From NCBI RefSeq assembly GCF_008362905.1, contig NZ_VFJB01000006.1, positions 205,249 through 269,248 on the forward strand: a stretch of 64,000 nt of DNA, read 5' to 3'. The notes beneath the pieces are model-generated. The model did not search any database. It saw only the letters and a list, made by a program, of their open reading frames with translations, and was not told the DNA's origin. Positions within the stretch are counted from its first letter, which is position 1. Each line of letters begins with the position of its first letter. The position numbers and the translations under genes were made by a program. The DNA is from Deferribacter autotrophicus. GTDB lineage: Bacteria; Chrysiogenota; Deferribacteres; Deferribacterales; Deferribacteraceae. This document shows, piece by piece, positions 33,425 to 42,041 of the stretch.

Positions 33425-33880
33425 ATGTATCCGTTGATGTTTAAATTAACTGGGAAAAAAGTGGTTTTTGTGGGCGGGGGAAAGGTGGCCAGTAGAAAAA
33501 TCAGATCTCTGCTTACACTCTCAATGCCTGCAATTACGGTTGTTTCTGATAGCATTGATGATAGTTTAAAAAAACTCTGTGATGAAGATAAGATTTATTG
33601 GATACAATCAAAATTTGATGAAAATGTTATAGATGAAAAATTTGATTTTGCCTTTATTTGTACAAATGATAAAGAGACTAATGAAAGGGCAGCTGATTTT
33701 TTTATAAAAAAAGGAATTCCTGTAAATGTCTGTGATGATAAGGAACTTTCAACATTTTTCATGCCTGCAGTGTTTGAAGAGAAAGATTTTGTAGTTGCGA
33801 TTTCTACAAAAGGTAAATCCCCTACTGATTCTAAAGAAGTAAAGGAGCTATTAAAAAATTGTCTGAAGAAAAGAAGTTGA
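33425..33880 (+). CDS. Precorrin-2 dehydrogenase (Met8/CysG N-terminal type)
   Basis: Oxidises precorrin-2 to sirohydrochlorin using NAD+; some members also chelate iron. The 151-residue protein has the Rossmann turn VVFVGGGKVASRKI, AFICTNDKETNERAADF, INVCDD-like VNVCDDKELSTFFMPAVF and the AISTKGKSPT segment. It is shorter than full-length family members because most of the C-terminal helical domain is absent. It feeds the exported CbiK or siroheme synthesis. It overlaps cbiD. Confidence 0.88.
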   Translation: MYPLMFKLTGKKVVFVGGGKVASRKIRSLLTLSMPAITVVSDSIDDSLKKLCDEDKIYWIQSKFDENVIDEKFDFAFICTNDKETNERAADFFIKKGIPVNVCDDKELSTFFMPAVFEEKDFVVAISTKGKSPTDSKEVKELLKNCLKKRS

Positions 33881-34854
33881 AAACTGGGATTACAACAGGC
33901 ACGGCTGCCACAGCAGCAGCAAAAGGAGCTTTAATAAAAATTTTGAAAGGTGTGATTCCTGATAAGGTGGATGTTGTTTTGCCTGATAAAAGAATTTTGG
34001 AAATTCCGTTGATTTTGAAGAATGATATGGTAGGTGTAAAGAAGTGGAGTGGGGATGATCCTGATGTGACGGATGGAATTGAAATATTTGCAAAGGTGGA
34101 TTTCACTAAAGATGATGGTGTGGTTCAGATAAAAGGTGGAGAAGGTGTAGGGGTGGTAACTAAACCGGGCTTGCAGATAAAAGTTGGAGAGGCTGCCATA
34201 AACCCTGTACCAAGGCGAATGATTGAAGAGAACTTGAAGCCTCTTTTACCAGAAGGGGTTGGGGTAGAAGTAACCATCATAGTACCTGATGGTGTCAAAA
34301 TAGCTGAGAAGACATTTAATAGCAGACTGGGAATTGTGGGTGGGATTTCGATAATAGGTACTACAGGGATTGTAAAGCCTATGAGTTTAGAAGCTTTAAT
34401 CCAGACAATAAAATGCGAGATAGATGTTTTGCTTGCCTCAAAAGTAAAGGATATCTGGTTGGTGCCTGGAAATATTGGGGAAAAGTGTTTAAAAGCTTTT
34501 ATGGATGTAGAGACAGTTATTGTAAGCAATTATTTTGAGGATGCATTAAATTATTTAAGAGAGAGGCAGGTTGAAAAAGTTGGTGTGGCAGGTCATCCAG
34601 GGAAAATTGCAAAACTTGCCATGGGTTATTTCAATACTCATTCAAAAAATTCACCTCAGGCAAATAGTTATATAAAAAAAGTTTTAAATGTAGACGACGA
34701 TTTTAATACTGTGGAAGAGATTTGCGGCAAGTACTGTTTTGATAAAATAGCTGAAGAAGTTAGTAAAAAAGTGAAAGAGCGTTATGGGTTTTCAAAAGTG
34801 GATGTGGTACTTTTTGATATGAAATGCAGGTTGGTGGGGAAATTCTATGATTAA
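33859..34854 (+). CDS. cbiD: Cobalt-precorrin-5B C1-methyltransferase
   Basis: The 331-residue CbiD methylates C1 in the anaerobic pathway. Signatures are LKTGITTGTAATAAAKGA at the start, GDDPDVTDGIEIFA, INPVPRRMIEENL, GISIIGTTGIVKPMS and VGVAGHPGKIAKLAMGYFNTHS. I accept the TTG start at 33859, inside the previous gene, with GGAG about 11 bases upstream; another TTG at 33877 would also give a complete core. Confidence 0.94.
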   Translation: MSEEKKLKTGITTGTAATAAAKGALIKILKGVIPDKVDVVLPDKRILEIPLILKNDMVGVKKWSGDDPDVTDGIEIFAKVDFTKDDGVVQIKGGEGVGVVTKPGLQIKVGEAAINPVPRRMIEENLKPLLPEGVGVEVTIIVPDGVKIAEKTFNSRLGIVGGISIIGTTGIVKPMSLEALIQTIKCEIDVLLASKVKDIWLVPGNIGEKCLKAFMDVETVIVSNYFEDALNYLRERQVEKVGVAGHPGKIAKLAMGYFNTHSKNSPQANSYIKKVLNVDDDFNTVEEICGKYCFDKIAEEVSKKVKERYGFSKVDVVLFDMKCRLVGKFYD

Positions 34855-35485
34855 AAAAAATATTTATATCATTTCTGCCGGATGTGGAGATAAGGAATAT
34901 CTTACTTTGAAGGCGGTTAGAATTGTAGAAAAAATGGATTATCTTATAGGACCTGAAAGGTTTAAAGATTTTTTTCCACAGAAAAAATATATTGTTACCA
35001 AAAGAGTTGTGGAAGATACTGTTAAAATTATAGAAAATGATGTAGAAAACCTGGTTGGTGTGGTGGTGTCCGGTGATGCAGGTTTTTTTTCCTTAGCAAA
35101 AATTCTATATAAAAAATTTAGTGGACGTATTGCTGAGGTAGTGCCTGGGATATCCAGTATGCAAGCAGCCATGGCAAGACTTTGTAAATCCTATGAGAAT
35201 GTGGAATTTTTTTCTATACATGGGAGAGACAATGATACTTGGGAGTTGTTGAAGGAGAAAATATCATTTTGCCTAAATTTTAATCACAACCTTTACATCC
35301 TTTGTGATAACAGCAATTCCGCTTTGGAAATATTGAAGAAAAATATATATCTTATTGATAAATTTAGAGTATTTGTTGTTAATGATGTAGGGATGGATAC
35401 GGAGAAGATTGTAGAAGTGGATTCTTTGGAGAGAATTAAACAAGAATCCTTGAATCTTCATGCACTGTATTTGGAGGTAAAATGA
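34847..35485 (+). CDS. cbiE: Cobalt-precorrin-7 C5-methyltransferase
   Basis: A tetrapyrrole methylase of 212 residues. The start IYIISAGCGDKEYLTLKAVRIVEKMDYLIGPER, GVVVSGDAGFFSLAK, VVPGISSMQAAMARL and FFSIHGRDN are typical of CbiE, the N-terminal half of CobL. It is not fused to the CbiT decarboxylase half. It overlaps cbiD and cbiF. Confidence 0.92.
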   Translation: MIKKNIYIISAGCGDKEYLTLKAVRIVEKMDYLIGPERFKDFFPQKKYIVTKRVVEDTVKIIENDVENLVGVVVSGDAGFFSLAKILYKKFSGRIAEVVPGISSMQAAMARLCKSYENVEFFSIHGRDNDTWELLKEKISFCLNFNHNLYILCDNSNSALEILKKNIYLIDKFRVFVVNDVGMDTEKIVEVDSLERIKQESLNLHALYLEVK

Positions 35486-36270
35486 TAGATAAAAAGGTAT
35501 ATTTCATCGGAGCAGGCCCGGGGGATGCAGAGCTGATTACATTAAAGGGGTATAATATATTGAAACATGCAGATGTTGTGATTTATGCAGGTTCCCTTGT
35601 GAATAAAGAGATTTTAAAATATGCCCCTGCTAATGCCGAGTTTTTTGACTCTTCATCCATGAATCTGGATGAAATTGTGGATAAAATGTATAAATCTTTT
35701 AAAACCGGTAAAATTGTTGTTCGTTTGCATACCGGTGATCCATCCATATATGGTGCTACTTACGAGCAAATGATAGAGCTTGATAAATTGGGGGTACCGT
35801 ATGAAGTAGTACCCGGAGTTACTTCTCTTTTTGCTGCTGCGGCTAAGTTGAAAGTCGAATTAACAGCACCAGATATATCTCAGACTATTGTTATTAGTAG
35901 AGTGGAAGGAAGAACTGGAGTACCGGAAAATGAGGCTCTTGACAGGCTTCTTTCTCACGGTGGAACTTTTGTGTTTTATCTTTCAGCTAAAAATGTGGAA
36001 AAGATTAAAGATAAGTTTTTGGAAAAAGGGTGGAGTAATGATACACCTGTGGCCATATGCTACAAGGTAAGCTGGGATGATGAAAAAATAATAAATTGCA
36101 CGATAGAGAATTTGCCTGACAAAATGGAAAAAGAAGGTATTCGTAAGCATGCCTTAATAATTGTGGGAAATGTTTTGGATAAATCTTTGATTAAACAATA
36201 TTCAAAACTTTATGATAAGGATTTTGAACATGAATACAGAAAAAAAGGTAGCCGTAATAGCGATAACTAA
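35482..36270 (+). CDS. cbiF: Cobalt-precorrin-4 C11-methyltransferase
   Basis: Methylates C11. The 262-residue enzyme carries VYFIGAGPGDAELITLKGYNILK, the YAGSLVN motif, RLHTGDPSIYGATYEQM, and the ELTAPDISQTIVISRVEGRTGVPE stretch diagnostic of CbiF/CobM. It overlaps cbiG by 41 bases. Confidence 0.96.
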   Translation: MIDKKVYFIGAGPGDAELITLKGYNILKHADVVIYAGSLVNKEILKYAPANAEFFDSSSMNLDEIVDKMYKSFKTGKIVVRLHTGDPSIYGATYEQMIELDKLGVPYEVVPGVTSLFAAAAKLKVELTAPDISQTIVISRVEGRTGVPENEALDRLLSHGGTFVFYLSAKNVEKIKDKFLEKGWSNDTPVAICYKVSWDDEKIINCTIENLPDKMEKEGIRKHALIIVGNVLDKSLIKQYSKLYDKDFEHEYRKKGSRNSDN

Positions 36271-37015
36271 AAAAGGGTGTATTCTTGGAAGGTTGATTAG
36301 TTTACAACTTAAAGCAGATTTTTTTGTGCCTGAAAAATTCTTCCCTGAATTTGGTGATAAATCTTTTGATTCTCTAAAAGAGGTATTTGCACACTGTTTT
36401 AGTTATTATGAGGGAGTCGTGGCTGTTATGGCACAGGGGATTGTTTCCAGGATGATAGATGGTTTATTAAAAGATAAATTCAGTGATCCTGCGGTGGTTG
36501 TTTGTGATGAGGTTGGCAGGTTTGCTATCAGCATGTTATCAGGACATGAGGGTGGAGCAAATGAACTCACTTTTCTGGTTAGTTCCATAACGGGAGCTGA
36601 GCCTGTGATAACAACAGCCAGTGAGGCTAATAAGATTTATGTGGCAGGTGTGGGGTGTAGAAAAGGGGTATCCAAAGAAAAAGTGATAGATGCCATTAAA
36701 GAAGCGGCAAAGCTTGCCAATATAAACTTGAGTGATTTAAGGGTTATAGCATCCTGCTGGCATAAGATAAATGAGGAGGGATTATTAGAAGCTGCAGAGG
36801 AGCTTGGGTGTTATATCCGTTTTCTACCTAAACATTTATATGAGAACGATCTGTACAATTTTAAAGAGAGTAGTGCAAATAAATATCTGGGGATAAAAGG
36901 TGTGGCAGAGCCTTCTGCACTGCTATCAGCAAGAAATCCGGAGCTTGTTTTGAGAAAGACCATTTTTGATAAGGTCACAGTGGCCATTGTGAAAGAGAGG
37001 TTGATAAATGGGTAA
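36230..37015 (+). CDS. cbiG: Cobalt-precorrin-5A hydrolase
   Basis: Opens the delta-lactone ring and releases the C20 fragment as acetaldehyde. The 261-residue protein shows VAVIAITKKGCILGRLIS, MAQGIVSRMI, DEVGRFAISMLSGHEGGANEL and the C-terminal VGCRKGVSKEKVIDAI and SARNPELVLRK motifs. ATG 36230 (MNTEKK) follows AAGGA and gives the normal N-terminus; the frame opens slightly earlier. Confidence 0.94.
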   Translation: MNTEKKVAVIAITKKGCILGRLISLQLKADFFVPEKFFPEFGDKSFDSLKEVFAHCFSYYEGVVAVMAQGIVSRMIDGLLKDKFSDPAVVVCDEVGRFAISMLSGHEGGANELTFLVSSITGAEPVITTASEANKIYVAGVGCRKGVSKEKVIDAIKEAAKLANINLSDLRVIASCWHKINEEGLLEAAEELGCYIRFLPKHLYENDLYNFKESSANKYLGIKGVAEPSALLSARNPELVLRKTIFDKVTVAIVKERLING

Positions 37016-37769
37016 GCTGTTTGTGGTAGGTGTAGGACCAGGCGGTATTGATTTGATAAGTGAAAGAGGTGTTCTTGCAATAAAGAAAAGTAATTTGATT
37101 TGTGGCTACAAAAGATATGTGGAGTTGATTACAGATTTAATTAATGGGAAGGAAATTTTCACAAATAGTATGAAAGGTGAAATGGAAAGAGTAAAATTTG
37201 CCATAAATAGAGCGAAAAGGGGTGATACCGTTTCTCTTGTTTGTGGTGGTGATGCATCTTTGTATTCTTTGGCTTCTCTTGTTTTTGAGATGAGCGATGG
37301 TTTTGAAAATATTGAGGTTATACCAGGGATAACTGCTGCAATGGCAGCTAGTGCGAAGCTTGGTGCACCCATTTGTGAAGATATTGTGTTTTTATCCCTT
37401 TCAGATCTCTTAACCCCCTGGAAGGTAATAGAAAAAAGAGTGGATGCCATCAATTTTGGAGACTTTGTTACTGCTATTTACAATCCCAGAAGTAAAAAAC
37501 GAAAAGATTATTTAAAATTTGTATTGGAAAAGTTTTATCAAGAGAGAGGAGATTTGATTTGTGGAGTGGTGAAAAATTGTGAAAGAGAAGATGAAGAAGT
37601 TAAGATTTGGCGTATTAGTGAATTTGAATACGATTTTGTTGATATGTCAACCATCATTATTGTAGGTAACACTAAGACTTATCTTGAAAATGATAAAATG
37701 ATTACTCCCAGAGGTTATTTGGATAAATACAAAGAGTTCAATGTTCAAAGTTCAGGGTTCAAAGTTTAA
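37008..37769 (+). CDS. cbiH: Cobalt-precorrin-3 C17-methyltransferase
   Basis: The ring-contracting methylase of the anaerobic route, 253 residues: LFVVGVGPGGIDLISERGVLAIKKS, SLVCGGDASLYSLASLVFEM, VIPGITAAMAASAKLGAPICEDIVFLSLSDLLTPW and FVTAIYNPRSKKRKDYL. The last dozen residues (FNVQSSGFKV) are encoded by a short GTTCAAA-type repeat that runs through the stop codon, so the native C-terminus may have been replaced. It is the last cobalamin gene in the window. Confidence 0.94.
   Translation: MGKLFVVGVGPGGIDLISERGVLAIKKSNLICGYKRYVELITDLINGKEIFTNSMKGEMERVKFAINRAKRGDTVSLVCGGDASLYSLASLVFEMSDGFENIEVIPGITAAMAASAKLGAPICEDIVFLSLSDLLTPWKVIEKRVDAINFGDFVTAIYNPRSKKRKDYLKFVLEKFYQERGDLICGVVKNCEREDEEVKIWRISEFEYDFVDMSTIIIVGNTKTYLENDKMITPRGYLDKYKEFNVQSSGFKV
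37738..37768 (+). repeat. GTTCAAA-type degenerate tandem repeat overlapping the cbiH 3' end
   Basis: Four units (GTTCAAT, GTTCAAA, GTTCAGG, GTTCAAA) with 7-8 base periodicity cover the final codons and stop of cbiH. Confidence 0.5.
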
Positions 37770-37785
37770 TTTCGTGTAAGTGGAG

Positions 37786-37821
37786 GTGTAGGTGAAAGTG
37801 AGCATGCATCCACACCTACAC
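37786..37821. repeat. Inverted repeat downstream of cbiH
   Basis: GTGTAGGTG (37786-37794) and CACCTACAC (37813-37821) form a 9-bp stem. No T-tract follows, so a terminator role is doubtful. Confidence 0.4.
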
Positions 37822-37826
37822 GCCTT

Positions 37827-37996
37827 GAGGTTGTTGCACAATGAAATTGCTAAATCTAAAACTCACTGATAGATAATAGACTTTTAATTTTTGCACTCTC
37901 AGAATAACAACCTTTTCGTCATTCTGAGGGTTAGCGAAGAATCTGTAAAATATCAATTAGTTGTGTTTTACTAAAATGAAACTATGCAACACCCTC
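37827..37996. mobile_element. MITE-like element, second member of the GGGTGTTGCA-end family
   Basis: The left end GAGGTTGTTGCACA and the reverse-complemented right end GAGGGTGTTGCATA form imperfect inverted repeats around 170 bp of non-coding DNA. Inside is CTCAGAATAAC...GTCATTCTGAG, a 10-of-11 stem, and the dispersed GTCATTCTGAG...GAAGAATCT motif (37918-37944). It ends four bases from the stop codon of the kinase gene at 38000. The element at 25507-25606 has similar ends. Confidence 0.6.
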
Positions 37997-37999
37997 TAT

Positions 38000-40225
38000 C
38001 TATAATTTTTTGATAGGAAATGATAATCTAAACGTAGTACCTAAACCTAGTTTTGATTTAAAAGTGATGCTTCCTCCTATTTCATTTATAAAAATTTTTA
38101 CTGCATAAAGTCCTAATCCAGTTCCTTTTTCACCCTTTGTAGTGAAAAATGGTTCAAAAATTTTATTCTGTAAATCTTCAGGAATACCTTTACCTGTATC
38201 AGAGATTTCAATTATAAGTTTGTCATTTTTTATATATTTTTTCAGTGTGATTTCACCACTATCTTCTATGGCATCTCTTGCATTTAAAATAAGATTCAGT
38301 AAAGTCTGAGTAAATCTTTCCTCATTTAACTCAATTGCTACACCTTTGTCATGTAGAATCATGTTAAATTTAATATTTTTTCCTACTATTTGAGAGAAAA
38401 ATTCTTTTTTGCTTGTTAGAAAGTTGTCGATAAAAATAAGTTTTTTCCCATTTGAAATTCTTGAAATGTTTAGCAATGATTTTAAAAATGTAGAAGATTC
38501 TTCAGAGACCTTAATTATTTTTTTGATTATATCTTTTTGTTCTTCTTTTAGAGTATTATCTATTTTCAAAATAGAAGCATAATTAATAATTACACTTAAG
38601 ATATTGTTCATATCATGAACCACACTGTTTACAATATTTGAAACAATCTCATCCTTTTGTATTTCATTAATGATCCTTTGCTGCTTAACTTTTAATGTAT
38701 TATCTAAAAATAATGCTACATAGCATGTTTTGTCAGTTAGAATGATTTTTTTTAGATAAATATCCAGGATTTTATTATCAATCAAATTATCCATATCAAA
38801 GAACGATTCTGACATATTGTTACTTTGCATAAAATTGGTTATGAGATCTTTTATTTTAGAATCTAAATTGTTTAACTGCATGACTTTGTAATCGTATCCT
38901 AACCAGTTTTGAAGTGTTTTATTGATAAAAACAGTTTTTTCATCAATCATGAGGATGCCGTTTGGTGAGTTTTCCACTACAGTAAAATATAGATTTTCGT
39001 AAAGGAGTTTAGAATTTATTGATTGAATTGTTTCTGTAAGATCAAGTCCAAAAAATAAACATTGTGTTTCTGAATTAAATACGGGATAAATATCAAAAAG
39101 GATAGTTTTGAAACCACTTTTCGTTTTAATGTTAATTATATTGTCTTCCATAGGATTTGAAAATTTTATGCAATTATCTAAAAGGGCTACAATGTCATCT
39201 TCTATTAAAGAGTTTATGTCGTGGATATCTGTTATGCTAAATCCCGTTATAAGCTCTGCGCCTTTGTTCCAAAATCTAATTTCTTTGTTTTTATTCACTG
39301 TAAAGATTAAAAAGGAGGGGATGTCAATCATTGCTTTTAAAAGTGAATTGTAGCCTCTGAGTTTTTTATTTGTTCGAATAGTTATAAAGAAAACTAATAT
39401 AAAGAATATGAGAGATGCAACTAATACTGTGATAATTATTATAATACTTATATAGTCTGATAAAGACACAGGTTTTGTTATGTAAAACCATTTGTCTATT
39501 AAATTATCTAATTCTCCTGATGTTTTAAGTTTTAATATATGGAGATCTAGTAGTTTTTTTAAATCTTTATTCTTTTTAGGAATAAAAAAAGCTATTTCTG
39601 CTTTTTTAAAGAATAAAGGTTTGTTCTTTACTGAGATAATCTTAAACTTTCCTCTGAATTTTGTATAAATCAGGTTGAGTGAATTGAAATAATCATTTAA
39701 AAGCCAATCTATATGGTCATATTCAAGTGCCTTGAATGAGTTAAGTGTGCTATCAAATACGTTTATTTCAAGGTATGGGTGTCTTTTTGAAAGTTTTAAC
39801 ACAAATTCATGTCCAGTTGCATTTCTTTTAACACCTACTTTTTTGTTATATAACTCATTTATACTACCGTTAAAATTGTAAGGGACTACAGCCACTATTC
39901 CTGTTTCTAAATAAGGTGTAGAAAATAATCCAATTTGTTCTCTTTCTTTAGTTTTATAAAGTGCTCCTACTGATAAATCACAGTAACCATATTTTACAGC
40001 ATTGATTAAACCTGAGAAGGTGCTTTCAATGAAAGAGCAATTTAAGTTATTTGCTTTGCAAAAGCTTGAAATAATATCATACTCTAATCCGCGTAATTCA
40101 CCTGTATAATCTCTGAAAATAAACGGTTCATAATCTGTATAATATATTTTTAATTCTTTAGCCAATAATATTGAGGGGAATAAAATTAGTATAAAGATTA
40201 AATAACGACATAACCTAATGTTCAT
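38000..40225 (-). CDS. Sensor histidine kinase with periplasmic amino-acid-binding-type domain and PAS domains
   Basis: A 741-residue membrane kinase. It has a signal peptide (1-22), an SBP_bac_3-type periplasmic binding domain (about 25-245: YTDYEPFIFRDYTGELRGLEYDI, CDLSVGALYKTKERE), one membrane helix near 255-280, two PAS-like segments (about 290-510), then the H-box VVHDMNNILSVI, N-box NLILNARDAIED, and G-boxes DTGKGIPED and GTGLGLYAVK. It has no receiver domain, and no partner regulator lies beside it. The binding domain suggests it senses a small polar solute. The gene stands alone, divergent from mraZ. Confidence 0.9.
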   Translation of the reverse strand: MNIRLCRYLIFILILFPSILLAKELKIYYTDYEPFIFRDYTGELRGLEYDIISSFCKANNLNCSFIESTFSGLINAVKYGYCDLSVGALYKTKEREQIGLFSTPYLETGIVAVVPYNFNGSINELYNKKVGVKRNATGHEFVLKLSKRHPYLEINVFDSTLNSFKALEYDHIDWLLNDYFNSLNLIYTKFRGKFKIISVKNKPLFFKKAEIAFFIPKKNKDLKKLLDLHILKLKTSGELDNLIDKWFYITKPVSLSDYISIIIIITVLVASLIFFILVFFITIRTNKKLRGYNSLLKAMIDIPSFLIFTVNKNKEIRFWNKGAELITGFSITDIHDINSLIEDDIVALLDNCIKFSNPMEDNIINIKTKSGFKTILFDIYPVFNSETQCLFFGLDLTETIQSINSKLLYENLYFTVVENSPNGILMIDEKTVFINKTLQNWLGYDYKVMQLNNLDSKIKDLITNFMQSNNMSESFFDMDNLIDNKILDIYLKKIILTDKTCYVALFLDNTLKVKQQRIINEIQKDEIVSNIVNSVVHDMNNILSVIINYASILKIDNTLKEEQKDIIKKIIKVSEESSTFLKSLLNISRISNGKKLIFIDNFLTSKKEFFSQIVGKNIKFNMILHDKGVAIELNEERFTQTLLNLILNARDAIEDSGEITLKKYIKNDKLIIEISDTGKGIPEDLQNKIFEPFFTTKGEKGTGLGLYAVKIFINEIGGSITFKSKLGLGTTFRLSFPIKKL

Positions 40226-40293
40226 AAAGAAAATATATCATATACAAAAAGATATTCAACAAAATCTCTAAAAACTTTTTCCATGAAATTTCC

Positions 40294-40323
40294 TTGACAG
40301 GTATGGTATAGGTCGTGTATTAT
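40294..40323 (+). promoter_or_regulatory. Promoter of the dcw (division and cell wall) cluster
   Basis: TTGACA (40294-40299) and TATTAT (40318-40323) are 18 bases apart. The start would be near 40330, leaving a leader of about 30 bases before mraZ. Confidence 0.7.
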
Positions 40324-40325
40324 TT

Positions 40326-40365
40326 GTTATGAAATGGTATAAATTGGAATAAAATGTTATGAAAG
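40326..40365 (+). promoter_or_regulatory. MraZ operator: four 10-base direct repeats
   Basis: GTTATGAAAT, GGTATAAATT, GGAATAAAAT and GTTATGAAAG run head to tail at 40326, 40336, 40346 and 40356. MraZ represses its own operon through tandem repeats of one helical turn. The last unit contains the mraZ start codon, so binding would block both transcription and translation. Confidence 0.65.
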
Positions 40366-40823
40366 TTGCTAGCAGCTTCAAAGGGAAATCGATTCATACC
40401 ATAAACGACTCGGGTCGAATCAGTATTCCTGCGAAGTTTCGCGATGTTTTAAAATCTAAATACAATGATGATTCTTTAGTTTTGGTTAATTTGGGGAAAT
40501 ATTTAGCAGCATATCCGTTAAAAGAATGGGAAAAGGTAGAAGAAAAATTTGAAGAAAATCCACCTAAGAATAAGCAAGCTGCTAAATTAATGAGAAAGCT
40601 GTTTTCCACTGCTGAAGATTGTGCTCTTGATAAGTTGGGCAGGATATTGATCCCTCCCCACTTAAGAAGTGATGTTGGCTTAAATGGGGAGTGTGTAATT
40701 GTGGGGATGATGAACAAAATTGAGATATGGCCAAAAGATGTATGGGAGAAAGAAGTTGAAGATGTGGATATGAGCTCTCTTATGGATGAGATGGGCGACA
40801 TTTATCCAGAAATAACGTTGTAG
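40359..40823 (+). CDS. mraZ: Transcriptional regulator MraZ
   Basis: A 154-residue protein with two AbrB/SpoVT-like halves: HTINDSGRISIPAKFRDVL near the N-terminus and CALDKLGRILIPPHLRSDVGL near residue 90. It binds DNA upstream of the cluster. The start has no evident Shine-Dalgarno sequence, and the ATG sits within the repeated operator. It is the first dcw gene. Confidence 0.95.
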   Translation: MKVASSFKGKSIHTINDSGRISIPAKFRDVLKSKYNDDSLVLVNLGKYLAAYPLKEWEKVEEKFEENPPKNKQAAKLMRKLFSTAEDCALDKLGRILIPPHLRSDVGLNGECVIVGMMNKIEIWPKDVWEKEVEDVDMSSLMDEMGDIYPEITL

Positions 40824-40827
40824 ACCT

Positions 40828-41748
40828 ATGCACAAGCCTGTTTTATATAACGAGTTGATTGATTTTTTTAGGGGTTTTGAGGGGAAAGTCATTGTGGATT
40901 GTACCGGAGGCGGTGGTGGACACGCTTCAGGTATTTTAGAGAAAATTAAACCAGAAAAACTTATAGTTTTAGATAAGGATGAGGATGCTATTTTGAGATT
41001 ACAGGAAAAATTTAAAAATGATAATAGAGTAACTATAGTGAAGAGCGATTTTATTGATGTTGATAGTGTGTTGCAGAATCTTGGTATAGAAAGTGTGGAT
41101 GGATTGTATGCTGATTTTGGTATTTCTTATTATCATGTCCTTGATGCAGAACGTGGATTTTCTTTTAGAAAAAGCGGTCCTTTAGATATGAGAATGGATA
41201 AAGATAATCCAATTACTGCTGAAAAGATTGTTAATGAGTATTCACAGGAGACGTTAAAAAATATTTTTGAAAAATACGGTGAAGAAAGGTTTGCTAGTAA
41301 AATTGCCAGACTGATAGTTCAAAAAAGAGCAATTAAAAAAATTACTACCACTTTAGAACTTGCTGAAATAGTTAAAGAGGCAATACCTAGGAAATTTCAC
41401 AAAAGTGGCGTTCATCCGGCAACAAAAGTTTTTATGGCACTTCGTATTTTTGTAAATAAGGAACTAGACTCCATAGAAGGTCTTATGAAAAAGTTGCCAA
41501 AGATTGTATCAAAAGGCGGAAGAGCTGCATTTATCTCTTTTCATTCTTTAGAGGACAGACTAGTGAAAGAGTATTTGCAATATTATGAGAAAGAGTGTAT
41601 TTGCCCACCTGAATATCCTGTCTGTAGATGTGATAAAGTTAGAGAGTTCAAAATCCTGACGAAGAAGCCAATAGTACCTTCGGATAAAGAGGTTAGGGAA
41701 AATCCTTTAAGTCGAAGTGCAAAATTGAGAGTAGCAGAAAGGGTATGA
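40828..41748 (+). CDS. rsmH: 16S rRNA m4C1402 N4-methyltransferase
   Basis: A 306-residue SAM enzyme: HKPVLYNELIDFF at the start, DCTGGGGGHASGIL for SAM binding, ADFGISYYHVLDAERGFSFRKSGPLDMRMD, and HPATKVFMALRIFVNKELD and FISFHSLEDRLVK in the second half. It sits four bases after mraZ and overlaps ftsL by four. Confidence 0.96.
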   Translation: MHKPVLYNELIDFFRGFEGKVIVDCTGGGGGHASGILEKIKPEKLIVLDKDEDAILRLQEKFKNDNRVTIVKSDFIDVDSVLQNLGIESVDGLYADFGISYYHVLDAERGFSFRKSGPLDMRMDKDNPITAEKIVNEYSQETLKNIFEKYGEERFASKIARLIVQKRAIKKITTTLELAEIVKEAIPRKFHKSGVHPATKVFMALRIFVNKELDSIEGLMKKLPKIVSKGGRAAFISFHSLEDRLVKEYLQYYEKECICPPEYPVCRCDKVREFKILTKKPIVPSDKEVRENPLSRSAKLRVAERV

Positions 41749-42041
41749 GTAAGATTATAGTATTAACATATAAAACATTTGAAGAGATTTTTTTGAAAAA
41801 GTATTTGATAGGAGTATTTGTGATAAGTCTTGTTTTCGGTGTTATTACAGTAAAAGTGAAAAATATAGAGCTTGGTTATGAAATAAATAGATTAAAAAAG
41901 GAAAGCCTTGAGAAAGAAATAAAAATTGAGAGTCTTGAGAGAAAGATTTCAAAAATTAAAAGTACAGCTAATCTTTTGAAAAAAAGTAAAGAGTTAAACT
42001 TGGAATTACCTGAGTTTAATCGGGTTTTTTATGTTGAGTGA
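41745..42041 (+). CDS. ftsL: FtsL-like cell division protein
   Basis: A 98-residue protein with a short cytoplasmic part, one membrane helix (LIGVFVISLVFGVITVKV) and a leucine/lysine-rich coiled coil (YEINRLKKESLEKEIKIESLE). Sequence conservation in FtsL is low, so identity rests on topology and position between rsmH and ftsI. It overlaps both neighbours. Confidence 0.8.
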   Translation: MSKIIVLTYKTFEEIFLKKYLIGVFVISLVFGVITVKVKNIELGYEINRLKKESLEKEIKIESLERKISKIKSTANLLKKSKELNLELPEFNRVFYVE

